DNA of 64,000 bases from Deltaproteobacteria bacterium. GTDB lineage: Bacteria; Acidobacteriota; Thermoanaerobaculia; Multivoradales; JAHZIX01. This document shows, one piece after another, positions 1 to 7,823 of this stretch. The stretch spans positions 34,728 to 98,727 of the forward strand of contig JAHZIX010000027.1 of the NCBI GenBank assembly GCA_022601195.1, in the 5' to 3' direction. The translations under genes were made by a program, and so were the position numbers. How positions within the stretch are numbered: the stretch's first letter is position 1; each line of letters starts with the position of its first letter. The notes beneath the pieces were generated by a model. The model worked only from the letters and a program-made list of their open reading frames with translations. It was not told where the DNA came from and did no database searches.

Positions 1-135
1 AAGGCAGGGGCTATCCCTGGCCCTTGCATCCCATCCAAGATCGATCGTCGCAATGTCGCGACGATAGCTAATTCTAATTTGGTGCTTGGGTGGAATGGAG
101 GGGCTAGGGGGTGGGGCTAATAAAGGGGAACAGAG

Positions 136-375
136 ATGGCAGAGATGAAGCAGATCACTTGTGAGTGCGGATGCGGGCGACAGCGCAAGGTTCGAGTCGT
201 GGACCTGGGGCGCGGGTGGGGGAGGTTCTTCGACAAGAGCTGCAAGGCTCGACATCAGGCAAGAGGAAAGGGGTTTCGGCTCCGAAGTCTTCAGTTCGAG
301 AGCGTTGAAGATCAGATGGGTAAGTTTGCTAATGGGCATCTCGAGTCTGGGTACTTCGGCCACGGTCAGGAGTAG
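136..375 (+). CDS. Small zinc-ribbon-like protein
   Basis: Encodes 79 residues. The N-terminal half has CECGCG followed about 30 residues later by FFDKSCKARHQ, with many Arg and Lys around them. The pattern of a CxCGCG knuckle, a GWGRFF stretch and a K(S/T)CKA segment resembles short zinc-binding proteins common in phages and integrated elements. The start is an ATG preceded by AAGGGGAACAG, a plausible ribosome binding site. The next gene starts 5 bases after the stop, so the two are probably co-transcribed. Function unknown; nucleic-acid binding is an inference from composition. Confidence 0.65.
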   Translation: MAEMKQITCECGCGRQRKVRVVDLGRGWGRFFDKSCKARHQARGKGFRLRSLQFESVEDQMGKFANGHLESGYFGHGQE

Positions 376-380
376 ATCCA

Positions 381-611
381 GTGACCAGGAGAGTGGCTTT
401 TTCCGATTCGTACACCTTTAAACCAACGATAGCGGATCGATGCTTTTGGTGCGGGCGCCTTGAGGGTGACCACAGCAGCGAAGGCTACTGCCCGTCAATG
501 AGTCCATTCCCTGACGAGGCAAGGTCAAGGGGCCGAGTCAAGCCGAAGCTCTACGGAGATGAACTCCTAGAGGTTGAGGAGTTTCCGAAAGGAAGAGTCG
601 GAAAGCAGTAA
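381..611 (+). CDS. Small Cys/His-containing protein
   Basis: Encodes 76 residues from a GTG start. AGGAG lies just upstream, inside the stop region of the preceding gene. The segment DRCFWCGRLEGDHSSEGYC contains a CxxC pair, a His and a third Cys, suggesting a small metal-binding knuckle. No known family is recognised. The 5-base spacing to the upstream zinc-ribbon gene suggests one transcript, which would end at the hairpins between 630 and 680. Confidence 0.55.
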   Translation: MTRRVAFSDSYTFKPTIADRCFWCGRLEGDHSSEGYCPSMSPFPDEARSRGRVKPKLYGDELLEVEEFPKGRVGKQ

Positions 612-629
612 CGAATTGGAACGCCATAG

Positions 630-680
630 CGCCCCGAGGGGCGGGGAAGGCTGCTGGATCCGCAGCTGGCAAATCTTCCC
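630..680. terminator. Hairpin pair between convergent genes
   Basis: Two stems lie back to back between the rightward gene ending at 611 and the leftward gene ending at 719. The first is CGCCC-CGAG-GGGCG at 630-643. The second pairs GGGAAG (644-649) with CTTCCC (675-680) and has an inner GCTGC/GCAGC stem. There is no clear U-tract, so termination is inferred from position and structure. Confidence 0.4.
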
Positions 681-718
681 GCTGTTACTGCGGATGATCG
701 CCGAGTGAGAATTGAACT

Positions 719-1258
719 TCAGCTAGCCTGCGGCTCGGCTTCTTGATTCTCGACGTCTGGGCTCGGAGGCGGCGTTTCTGAATATTGCCCAGCTGGGTCC
801 CAGAGAAACATAAGGACGACCAGCGCCATGGCCCCGCCAGCTCTCACTAGTCCACTCTTTAGCTCTAGTACACCTCCAAGGAACAGACCGAATCCTCCGG
901 CTCCGAGGGCTAGTAAAATGCGTATCACCTTGTATTGAGTGTCGCTAAGTGCGCTGACGGTGAAAACCAACGCAACTGCAATAGCTACGAAAATAACACC
1001 TATGATGAAGGCTGCCCATCGTTCTAGATGTTTCTGTTTCATTTCTCGCTCCCTTTCGTAGGCGCTGATTCGTTGGGCTTCCTGACGAAGAACTAGGTCT
1101 TCCTTACCTTCTCTGCGAGCAGCCAAGAGGGTTATTCGCTCGATTTGGCTAAGTCGATTGCCGTGGCGGTTCATCACTTCTGAGAACTCGACCCCCGCTG
1201 TTAGTGCGTCGGCGATCTCAAGTAGGGCCCGGTCTCTCTCATTCAGTTTACTGGACAA
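719..1258 (-). CDS. Membrane protein, three-gene operon member
   Basis: Encodes 179 residues. Residues 1-75 are soluble and helical (charged heptad-like stretch rich in Glu and Arg). They are followed by three hydrophobic segments, at about residues 82-104, 112-130 and 138-152, then a short acidic Pro-rich tail. The start overlaps the end of the upstream gene by 11 bases, so it is the last gene of the leftward operon that begins at 2673. No family is recognised. The layout of a cytoplasmic helical domain plus a membrane anchor would suit a membrane effector partner of the upstream proteins, but that is only inference from architecture. Confidence 0.65.
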   Translation of the reverse strand: MSSKLNERDRALLEIADALTAGVEFSEVMNRHGNRLSQIERITLLAARREGKEDLVLRQEAQRISAYEREREMKQKHLERWAAFIIGVIFVAIAVALVFTVSALSDTQYKVIRILLALGAGGFGLFLGGVLELKSGLVRAGGAMALVVLMFLWDPAGQYSETPPPSPDVENQEAEPQAS

Positions 1259-1643
1259 GGTAGACGACTCGCGCTGAGTCCTCGTTTACGGAGACTAACT
1301 CCCCTTCGGCCCGGAAGTCAGGGACTTCAGTAGGCATGAGGACCTCGTCGTCGATGGTGAGTTCGGCTATGTCGCCGAGACCACTCGGCGACTCAATCCT
1401 GACAACAACTTGCAGTGATCCTGAGTCTACGAGGTACTTAAGGGCGGGCAGTAGTCGTCCAAGTTTGTCCTCTGGTACTAGGTCGAGAACTTGTCCAAAG
1501 CTGACCTCGGTGGCGTTTAGAGACTTCAACTGCCGAGAAAGTCCCTCGGCTAGTGAGGTAACTTGTTCTTGCTCCCGCCTCTCCGCTCCGATACCGAAGT
1601 ACTTAGCGAGCGAACTGAAGTATTCCCTTAAGAATGTATTCAT
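1248..1643 (-). CDS. Hypothetical soluble protein, operon middle gene
   Basis: Encodes 131 residues with no signal peptide or membrane segment. The N-terminal 40 residues are helical and charged, and the rest alternates short strands (VVVRIES, AELTIDDEV, ARVVYLVQ). It overlaps the upstream 356-residue gene by 41 bases and the downstream membrane protein gene by 11 bases, so translational coupling is likely. No family is recognised. The overlaps argue that it works in a complex or pathway with both neighbours. Confidence 0.6.
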   Translation of the reverse strand: MNTFLREYFSSLAKYFGIGAERREQEQVTSLAEGLSRQLKSLNATEVSFGQVLDLVPEDKLGRLLPALKYLVDSGSLQVVVRIESPSGLGDIAELTIDDEVLMPTEVPDFRAEGELVSVNEDSARVVYLVQ

Positions 1644-2673
1644 ATTCTACCTTTTCGCAGCGAGCCTGGACGATGATCACGTTAGTGCCGCGATTTCCGC
1701 GATCTGGGATCGTAATGTTTACAGTCCGCCTACGATCCGAATCGGTATAGGGGTGGAAGTCGCAGCTCAATACGAAACGCCGCAGCCTTCCATCGTGGTG
1801 GTCAAAGGCCTTTACGGTTTCGGCCACTACCTCCTCATTGACCAATGTTGCGTCGAGAGCGGAAGCGGCTAGTGCCAACTCGATACCATCGAAAGTCCGA
1901 CCTTTCATGTTACAGATGCGGAATCCATCTGGCAGCGTACTGCGATCTCGCCAGAGATTGGCTCTCAACCTTCCAAGTTTAAGCGGAATGAATTCACAGC
2001 CGAGCTTTTCAGAGACTTGCATGGTGAGTAGGTTGCGCTCCCGCTCATATAGACTGTGACTACTAGCCTCAAATCTCGGAGTCCGCTTCTCGATGCGAAC
2101 TTCGGCGACTCCATCACGACGAACTCTCAGGAGCGACGCACTGCGACGCCTAGTGCGCTCCCAGGTCATCGTCCTCGTATCTCCCTGTTCACGATCGGAC
2201 GTTCGATGCCACTCCTCTCGCATGAACACCTGCTTAAAGGTGAAGCCATCCTCATTTACTTCTGCCTTCACAAGTGTGGGAGATTCAGGCTCAAGCAGCT
2301 CACCAGTGCGTTCAAGGTCTCCTTGAGTCTTAAACTGTAAAGCTGCTTTCTCAAGGAGAGGCCAGTTGAGGCTCGGCTGACCCTCCTGCTTGGGGACGCC
2401 TTCTTGTTCAACATTGTACAGGAAAATGTGCTGGCGCCCATGCTCCTCAATCTCGAGAGCATGACCGACGAGCTCATCCGCTGAGAAGGTTGCTGGAGAC
2501 TCTAGCGAGCTTCGAAGTCGGCCGAGCATCTCGTCCCAGTTTGCTGCGGTCCTGGCGATGCCTTTGCGGGCTAGGATGAGGCCGACTAGCTCCATCGTCG
2601 ATATTCGACGAATGTGGCGCAAGAGCTTCTCTTGCTGACCTGCGCTCAGGCTGACTGAGGTCGATGCCGTCAT
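1603..2673 (-). CDS. Hypothetical protein, first gene of island operon
   Basis: Encodes 356 residues. The N-terminal ~80 residues form a helical domain (LLRHIRRISTMELVGLIL, then NWDEMLGRLRSSLES) of the small adaptor-like kind found at the front of bacterial conflict proteins. The rest is mixed alpha/beta, with WHRTSDREQGDTR, an Arg-rich RRRSASLLRVRR stretch and a C-terminal strand-rich part. No catalytic motif is recognised. AGAGGTAA lies 9 bases before the ATG and supports this start. The gene leads a three-gene leftward operon with strong overlaps. A defence or stress role is possible given the island setting, but unsupported by motif. Confidence 0.6.
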   Translation of the reverse strand: MTASTSVSLSAGQQEKLLRHIRRISTMELVGLILARKGIARTAANWDEMLGRLRSSLESPATFSADELVGHALEIEEHGRQHIFLYNVEQEGVPKQEGQPSLNWPLLEKAALQFKTQGDLERTGELLEPESPTLVKAEVNEDGFTFKQVFMREEWHRTSDREQGDTRTMTWERTRRRSASLLRVRRDGVAEVRIEKRTPRFEASSHSLYERERNLLTMQVSEKLGCEFIPLKLGRLRANLWRDRSTLPDGFRICNMKGRTFDGIELALAASALDATLVNEEVVAETVKAFDHHDGRLRRFVLSCDFHPYTDSDRRRTVNITIPDRGNRGTNVIIVQARCEKVEYEYILKGILQFAR

Positions 2674-2868
2674 TCAGCGTTACCTCTTATGCTGTTTATT
2701 TTGATGGTTCTTAATATCGAACTATTGAATCATGGGCCTGGCGCTAGGGTCAAGGCTCTGACTAGGGTCACTCTTTCGATTCTCTGAGGAAAGCCTTGAA
2801 TTGTCAGCATTAGTGGGCCATAAGGGCGCATCGCCACGTCACCGTCCGACTTCTCCCCGCTTTTCGTT

Positions 2869-2880
2869 CCCCCGAGGGGG
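2869..2880. other. Short GC hairpin downstream of pentapeptide gene
   Basis: A 5-bp stem (CCCCC-GA-GGGGG) sits about 32 bases past the stop of the leftward pentapeptide gene. It has no U-tract on the minus strand. It may slow or stop transcription before the next leftward operon, but the evidence is only positional. Confidence 0.25.
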
Positions 2881-2911
2881 CTCGGGTTACCAGGAGTAGC
2901 TTAAGGGGGAA

Positions 2912-4405
2912 CTATTCCTCCTCCCTCCCATCCCCCAACAACCGCCCCTCCGCCTGCTCCTCGAGGATCTCTGCGTCCTCGACACCATTCCCTAACAAGC
3001 GCTTCTCTTCCGACGTTGCGAAGGACGTAGCGCTGTCCGCTTCCTGGAGCCGGCGAGCCTCGCTCGACCATCGAAAGCCATTCTGCGCCAAACGGACGAG
3101 TTTTTTGACAGGCACTCTGGGTAACTGGCGAAGCTCTCTGCCTGCCAGAAAGTCTTCAAGCCAGGGGGAGGCGGAGCCGAACGCTGGGATTTTCTTGAAG
3201 AGCTCTATCAAGATTCTCTTGAAGATTGATTGGTCTGCACCTCTGCGGATGGTAGAAACATCCTTTTCTATGCCCTCTAGCCTTTCCCCTATCGCGGAGA
3301 TTAGAGGGTACAAGTCTTCATTGGTGACACTCTGGAGATGCTCATCTTCGCCTTGCAATGCTAACAACCCTGCATCTTGACTGCCTTGCAAATGCTTGAC
3401 AGCAAGTAGAAGTAAAGTTGCATCCAATCCGCGTTGAAGGTCGTCCATCGACTGAAAACGCACGGTAAGTGCGACGTCAGTTTTTTTCGTCTCAAGGTCG
3501 GAACCGAACAGCGTGCGAAGGGCTGTCTCGATGATTATCAGGTCAAGCCAGGCGGATTCTTGGAAGGTTAGGTGGATGGAGTTGGGGAGAGATCCTGCAA
3601 GCTTCCTGATCACTGCATCAAAGATGGTTTCTTTTCCCTGGCGGGCGAGCCAGTATGAGGAATCCTCGGGGTTATGGCCGGGATCGAAGTCTGCTCGGTC
3701 TCCCATGAAGCAAGTCTTCCAGGGGAGATCTAGGCGAAATAGATCGACGGACAGCGCAGCGAGCGGCTCTCCTATGTATGCTCGCTCAAGTATTGCGGGC
3801 AGAGCCGATGGCGGGCCGGCTTTGACGAGTTCAAGAACAACAGCTTCTAGTCTTGCGCCCGCGAGGTTCGCGTTTCCGAGGAAGGCGTACGAGAGATTGA
3901 CGTTCGCGAGATCGGCGTCAGTGAGGTTTGCGTCGCTAAGGTCGGCGCCAAGGAGATTTATGTCTTTGAGACCTGAGCTCGAGAGATCGGCGCCTCTGAA
4001 GTCCGCAAATGCAAGATTTGCGCCTGTGAAGTCGGCCCCCGAGAATCGGGCGCGTAAGAGTGAGGCTTTTGATAGATCGGCTTCGAAGAAGTTGGCTTCG
4101 GTGAGGTTAGCCTCAGTGAGGTTGGCTTCGGTGAGGTTCGCACGCTTGAGGTCGACGCTCGAGAGGTCGGCCCCTCCTAGGTTTGCGCTCGAGAGGTTGG
4201 CATTCGAGAAGTTGACCTCTCGGAGATCCGCGTAGAACAGGGTTGAGTTCGAGAGGTTGACTTCAGTAAGGTCGGCACCCCTGAGGTCGTTATTCCCGAG
4301 ATAGGAGTAACTGAGGTCAGGCTTGATCTCAACATTCTCCTCCCTCCACCGATTCCAAATCCTCTCCCCGCACCGCAGAATCATCACATGGTCTTCGTCC
4401 ACCAT
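2912..4405 (-). CDS. Pentapeptide-repeat protein with conserved C-terminal domain (module 1)
   Basis: Encodes 497 residues. Residues ~35-190 are continuous A(D/N)Lxx pentapeptide repeats (RGADL, TEANL, SDANL), which form a right-handed quadrilateral beta-helix. Next comes a mixed domain (~225-360) with SIHLTFQES, a conserved ETKKTD block and DLQRGLDA, then a helical segment and an acidic tail ending EGRLLGDGREEE. There is no signal peptide, so it is likely cytoplasmic. The ATG directly follows the TAG of a 20-codon ORF, and GGGGGAGGAG supplies the ribosome binding site. A paralogue at 8581-9882 shares the architecture and tail. Pentapeptide proteins have varied roles (gyrase protection, scaffolds); the function here is unknown. 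Confidence 0.88.
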   Translation of the reverse strand: MVDEDHVMILRCGERIWNRWREENVEIKPDLSYSYLGNNDLRGADLTEVNLSNSTLFYADLREVNFSNANLSSANLGGADLSSVDLKRANLTEANLTEANLTEANFFEADLSKASLLRARFSGADFTGANLAFADFRGADLSSSGLKDINLLGADLSDANLTDADLANVNLSYAFLGNANLAGARLEAVVLELVKAGPPSALPAILERAYIGEPLAALSVDLFRLDLPWKTCFMGDRADFDPGHNPEDSSYWLARQGKETIFDAVIRKLAGSLPNSIHLTFQESAWLDLIIIETALRTLFGSDLETKKTDVALTVRFQSMDDLQRGLDATLLLLAVKHLQGSQDAGLLALQGEDEHLQSVTNEDLYPLISAIGERLEGIEKDVSTIRRGADQSIFKRILIELFKKIPAFGSASPWLEDFLAGRELRQLPRVPVKKLVRLAQNGFRWSSEARRLQEADSATSFATSEEKRLLGNGVEDAEILEEQAEGRLLGDGREEE

Positions 4406-4468
4406 CTACTCCTCCCCCGGCACAACCAGCCGGTTCTCTTTGACGTACAGCTTCCCCTCTGGGTGCAT
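4406..4468 (-). CDS. 20-residue microprotein of module 1
   Basis: A 20-codon ORF reading MHPEGKLYVKENRLVVPGEE. Its ATG overlaps the TGA of the upstream membrane protein (TGATG), and its TAG is directly followed by the ATG of the pentapeptide gene. A 46-residue ORF in module 2 (9891-10031) ends with almost the same sequence (PEGKLYIKENRLVAPGEE). Third-position and synonymous changes between the copies (GTC/ATC, CTG/TTG) suggest it is translated and selected as protein, not merely a leader. Its role is unknown; it may couple translation of the pentapeptide protein or bind it. Confidence 0.6.
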   Translation of the reverse strand: MHPEGKLYVKENRLVVPGEE

Positions 4469-4749
4469 CACCAAAACTTCCCGACATCCCAAAGCGAGTC
4501 AATGAGCCAGGCGAAGGCCGCCAAAAAGGCAAGAGCAACCCAGAACGCCAAGAGCATGGAGATTTCGTCCCATAACTCTTCCAGAAGAAACACAAGAACC
4601 GGGCCTAGGCAGGCAAACACGAGCGCTCCGAGGATCGCTCCGCCGACTCCGGCGTGGAAGAATCCTAGGGCAAGACCAGCAAAGGCGCCGAGGGCCGGGC
4701 TGGCTTTGGCAGCATAGAGAAGGAGCGTGACTCGCCGCTCATCATCCAT
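4468..4749 (-). CDS. Small multi-spanning membrane protein of module 1
   Basis: Encodes 93 residues. The sequence is mostly hydrophobic, with Gly- and Ala-rich segments at about residues 18-34, 36-56 and 64-84 and a Trp-rich end (SLWDVGKFW). The start ATG overlaps the stop region of the 31-codon microprotein by 8 bases, and the stop overlaps the next 20-codon ORF by one base. In module 2 the matching region is two tiny ORFs: GGAIGGAL... aligns with GGAILGAL... here, and a second hydrophobic peptide aligns with the last helix. Likely an inner-membrane partner of the pentapeptide protein (inference from coupling). Confidence 0.65.
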   Translation of the reverse strand: MDDERRVTLLLYAAKASPALGAFAGLALGFFHAGVGGAILGALVFACLGPVLVFLLEELWDEISMLLAFWVALAFLAAFAWLIDSLWDVGKFW

Positions 4750-4837
4750 TCGGATCCATTGCTGACCCTGCCCATACCGGGCCGCCGTCAGGGTCCGAGC
4801 TGCCGCTTCGGGATCGTGAAGTGGTTTCTTGGTTCAT
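4742..4837 (-). CDS. 31-residue microprotein with MNQETTSR start and DPNG end
   Basis: A 31-codon ORF starting MNQETTSR and ending AGSAMDPNG, with an internal SSDPDGGP. The same start, internal motif and end are found in the 44-residue ORF at 10176-10310, although the middle differs in length by 13 residues. That argues for a translated conserved peptide. The stop overlaps the downstream membrane protein start. There is no signal peptide. The conserved upstream bases TGATACCCTAAACCC are shared with module 2. Function unknown; regulatory leader peptide, peptide signal or RiPP-like precursor are open options. Confidence 0.55.
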   Translation of the reverse strand: MNQETTSRSRSGSSDPDGGPVWAGSAMDPNG

Positions 4838-4949
4838 GGGTTTAGGGTATCAGGGGGAGGGGGAGGACGAGGGGTGCCCAGAAACCACCAAGGGCTTTCG
4901 GGTTGACTCAGAGCTGCCTTGAGGGTCTCAATCATGCAGCAGGGGACCT

Positions 4950-7295
4950 CTAGAGAAAGTCTCTCAGGTCTACTCGCTTTGACCAATCATACTCAAGGTG
5001 CCCAAACTCAGGGTCAGGCAGAGTAAGCCGATGCCTCATTCGCTTCGGAGTAAGGGTCGCTGCCGAAAGGAGTTCATTGATGCACTCTCCGAATTCCTCG
5101 GCCATTTTGTAGCGAGACGCTACGCGAAGCAGCGAGCTAATGTCAGCTTTCAGGGCCGCGTAAAAATCGATGGCCTTTTTCCACCAAGCGGTTTTGAGCC
5201 TTGACAGGATGAACTCTACCGGATCATTCATTACGAGCCACTCAGCCACCATGTACTCCTGGTAGGTCAAGTGGCCGAAGGAGATACTGCCCGTAGACTC
5301 CTTCGTCAAGAGTCCCCTCTTTACGCAGTCTCTGATGAGTCCTTCTGCATTTCGATGAAGATCTCTTAAGAAGTACTCCTCGGCGATCTCTAGCGCCTCC
5401 TCGTGTGAGTAGATTCGCAGCCCGTCGGCGTGCATTCTGATTGCTAGAGTCATTAGAAATCGACGATATTGCTCGCTGTTCCTCTTGGGCAGTTGAAGGA
5501 TTCCCTTTGCTTTCTCCCACTTCCCAAGGAATAGATCGAAGCGCCCCCGATAGAGATCCACCTCGGTTGATGGCATTTCAGCCCGGCCGTCGTACAAAGA
5601 GCAAAGAAGTGCGGCAATGAGAGGGGTTCTTGCTGTTTGGAGCATAGATGGATTTTCTTCGAGCCAACCTGATAGGCCTGAAATAGAGGTTGGCTGAGTA
5701 GAGAACCATTTTCCTATAAAGGTCCGAAGCTGAGCCTCGGAGAATGGCTGAAGCCGTACTGGGAATGCCTCATCCCAGTACGGCAACTCTAGAGTGTCTC
5801 GACTGCTGAGAACAACTCGACAGTTAGGTTCGCGCTCTGCGAACAAGTCGATCGCTTCAAGCATTCCGGTGGCACGGTGGCTGGTCTCGTCTAGTCCATC
5901 GAGGCAGAGGAGAATTTGGCGATGCTTGAATAGTTGGGTTAGTTCCGAGGAAGCCTTCTTTCGTGACTCTCGGTATCTGTTCACTGCCAGCACCTCGACG
6001 CAGGCATCTCGAATGCCTTTCGGGGTTTCTTTGACCTCAGCGAGGCGGATGAGCATAGGGAACTCTTCACTGCCCGATGACGCCGCGTGTTGTGTCATTC
6101 GGCGAAGGAGTGTAGTCTTGCCGGCTCCGGGATCCCCCAGTATGAATATGTGTGTTCGAAGCCGAGAAAGGCTGGATGAGGGGAGCCGAAACCGTGCTTG
6201 AGTACTAGTTTTCAAGGTTACTTTGAGATGTTTCTGAGTGATGGGATTCTCACCCAATCGCCGCAGTTGAGGTAGGAGCGATATTCCGGACCGGGCAATA
6301 TTTGTGTAGTGCAGGCCATCTCTGTGTTCCTCCAGAAGGCCGGGAAGCTCTCTAAGGTACTCGCTAGCGTGTTCTTGTACGGGCCGGAGAGACTCTGCTA
6401 GATTGATTCCTACTTTGGACTCACTCAGTATTCGTGCTTTATCTCTCTCTATTGCAGCGGCGTTGAACTTCATAAGTCGCCACCTCTTGGGGGAGTCCTC
6501 AAGTCTCTCGGCGAGACGCCTCTCGGTAGCGTTGATCTGCTTTGTGATGTGAGCTCCACCATTCCCTCGCCAGCTTGCGGCTAGCCGTTGAAGCTCTTTC
6601 GCTCGCGAAAGAGTGGTCCGGATCTTGTCTGGGAACCTAGTTCCGATCAAGGTTTCAATCGAGATATCCGTTCCCTGCCCCAGGGTAGCATCCACGTAAA
6701 TGGCATCTAGACCCAGAGGGTTTGGAAGTCCGAATGCTGCCGCAGACTCCAAGATGAGGTTTGTTTCTCGGCTAAGCGAGAGCCTATATTGACTTTCTAG
6801 CGAGAAGGCTCGTAGAGCATTCGGGGCCTTCTGGCGGATGAGCTCTAGAAGCTCCGCGCCATGAAGAATATCGAGGTTCCGGAACACCGGGTCTTGCGAT
6901 CGTTTGTGAAAGTTATCAAAGGCACGGGAGGGGATAGGGTACGGTGTAATGAAGATGCCTTCATCTGGTGATCGAAAGACGTTTGTCGAGGGATCCCTCA
7001 CCGGTTCCTCTAGCATTTGCCGAAGCTGATTGAAGAGCATGCCGAGGCTCCTACTGGAATCTGACTTCGCCGAGGCCCTGAACTTCTTGATTTGAATGGT
7101 GCACAGCTTGGTCTTTCCAAGCCTAGTAGAGCGCAAGGCGGTCAGGTCCTTTCCCTTCTCGTGGGGGCCCGAGGTGTCCACTACTTGGAAGAAGCCAAGC
7201 GAGCGGAGTAGGGGCTCTATGACCTGTGATTGAAGTTGAGCTTCGGATAGCGAGGTGAGCTCAAGAAGCTCCGGGGGGTAGTCTTGTTCCTTCAT
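4950..7295 (-). CDS. REase-NACHT STAND NTPase, probable antiphage defence protein
   Basis: Encodes 781 residues. The N-terminus (~15-165) looks like an Mrr/PD-(D/E)xK nuclease: residues EKGKD (D50) and IQIKK (~67-71) fit the catalytic D...(E/Q)xK pattern. A NACHT-type ATPase follows, with Walker A GDPGAGKT (387-394) and Walker B ILLCLDGLDE (461-470), then helical repeats to the C-terminus. Bacterial NACHT proteins with nuclease N-termini are known antiphage sensors in which ligand binding triggers the effector. It is leftward and lies 113 bases upstream of the microprotein/pentapeptide chain, probably as the cargo gene of module 1. The nuclease call is less certain than the NACHT call. Confidence 0.82.
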   Translation of the reverse strand: MKEQDYPPELLELTSLSEAQLQSQVIEPLLRSLGFFQVVDTSGPHEKGKDLTALRSTRLGKTKLCTIQIKKFRASAKSDSSRSLGMLFNQLRQMLEEPVRDPSTNVFRSPDEGIFITPYPIPSRAFDNFHKRSQDPVFRNLDILHGAELLELIRQKAPNALRAFSLESQYRLSLSRETNLILESAAAFGLPNPLGLDAIYVDATLGQGTDISIETLIGTRFPDKIRTTLSRAKELQRLAASWRGNGGAHITKQINATERRLAERLEDSPKRWRLMKFNAAAIERDKARILSESKVGINLAESLRPVQEHASEYLRELPGLLEEHRDGLHYTNIARSGISLLPQLRRLGENPITQKHLKVTLKTSTQARFRLPSSSLSRLRTHIFILGDPGAGKTTLLRRMTQHAASSGSEEFPMLIRLAEVKETPKGIRDACVEVLAVNRYRESRKKASSELTQLFKHRQILLCLDGLDETSHRATGMLEAIDLFAEREPNCRVVLSSRDTLELPYWDEAFPVRLQPFSEAQLRTFIGKWFSTQPTSISGLSGWLEENPSMLQTARTPLIAALLCSLYDGRAEMPSTEVDLYRGRFDLFLGKWEKAKGILQLPKRNSEQYRRFLMTLAIRMHADGLRIYSHEEALEIAEEYFLRDLHRNAEGLIRDCVKRGLLTKESTGSISFGHLTYQEYMVAEWLVMNDPVEFILSRLKTAWWKKAIDFYAALKADISSLLRVASRYKMAEEFGECINELLSAATLTPKRMRHRLTLPDPEFGHLEYDWSKRVDLRDFL

Positions 7296-7441
7296 TCGTC
7301 TCGAGAGCTGTTCAACCCCTTGGTCGAGTCAAGAATCTGAACCTGGTCGCCATTGGACACTCGGCGTTCAGGGCGATTTATGGATGGTTGATAGTTGATT
7401 TCTAAGTGTAGCAGTCGAGGAGGTTGGGATGGAAGCGCTGA

Positions 7442-7520
7442 CAAGCGAAGGGATCGGACCACCGCTTGCCGGCAGTCCGGTAAGTGGGAACGTGCCAGCA
7501 ATGGCCACCATCGGCGCCAC
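7442..7520. repeat. Dispersed hairpin repeat, copy A
   Basis: About 75 bases here match 11957-12031 in the same orientation, sharing CTTGCCGGCAGT and CGGTAAGTGGGAACG. The core folds as an imperfect hairpin around CTTGCCGG...CCGGTAAG. It lies about 150 bases 5' of the leftward NACHT gene and marks the start of module 1, as copy B does for module 2. It could be a REP-like element, a recombination seam or a shared promoter region. Confidence 0.65.
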
Positions 7521-7571
7521 CGCTGTACACGCTCCCGTGCACCTCCTGGAGACATGAAAAGTCCCTCCGTC

Positions 7572-7693
7572 TCGGTCTAGACGCAGGGATTCCTACTTGC
7601 TAGATTGGAGTTCTCCGAACCATTGGGAGAATCCGTCCCTGCGACGGGTGAGTAATCGCCGCTTTGGGATCACTACTCCCGGGGCGGCGTTTT
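7572..7693 (+). ncRNA. Structured intergenic region with terminator-like hairpin
   Basis: Two strong structures lie in a gene-free stretch. The first is a long arm, CGCAGGGATTC (about 7576-7586), pairing with GAATCcgTCCCTGCG (about 7630-7644). The second is a 13-bp stem, CGCCGCTTTGGGA (7657-7669) with TCCCGGGGCGGCG (7677-7689), whose three mismatches are all G-U on the + strand, followed by TTTT. The G-U pattern and U-run favour a + strand RNA ending there. No RNA family is recognised and no + strand gene is evident nearby, so a small RNA is only a candidate. Confidence 0.3.
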
Positions 7694-7823
7694 CCATTTC
7701 TGGAGAATAGGAGAGCTAAGTCACTCTGTCCAGGACACTTAGGAAAGCCAGAAGATATGTCCCAAAATGTCCGGAAAGCCCCTGAGGACATTCTCGGACA
7801 TTTGGCGCGCCCGAGTAGAGCTT

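Noticed and set aside
3513..4235. + strand Arg/Ser/Ala-rich frame
   Set aside because: It is the complement of the pentapeptide repeats; its periodic composition is produced by those repeats.
7292..7555. Minus strand frame through hairpin repeat copy A
   Set aside because: Trp/Arg-rich composition from the repeat, no homologue at copy B and overlap with the NACHT gene end make it unlikely to be a gene.
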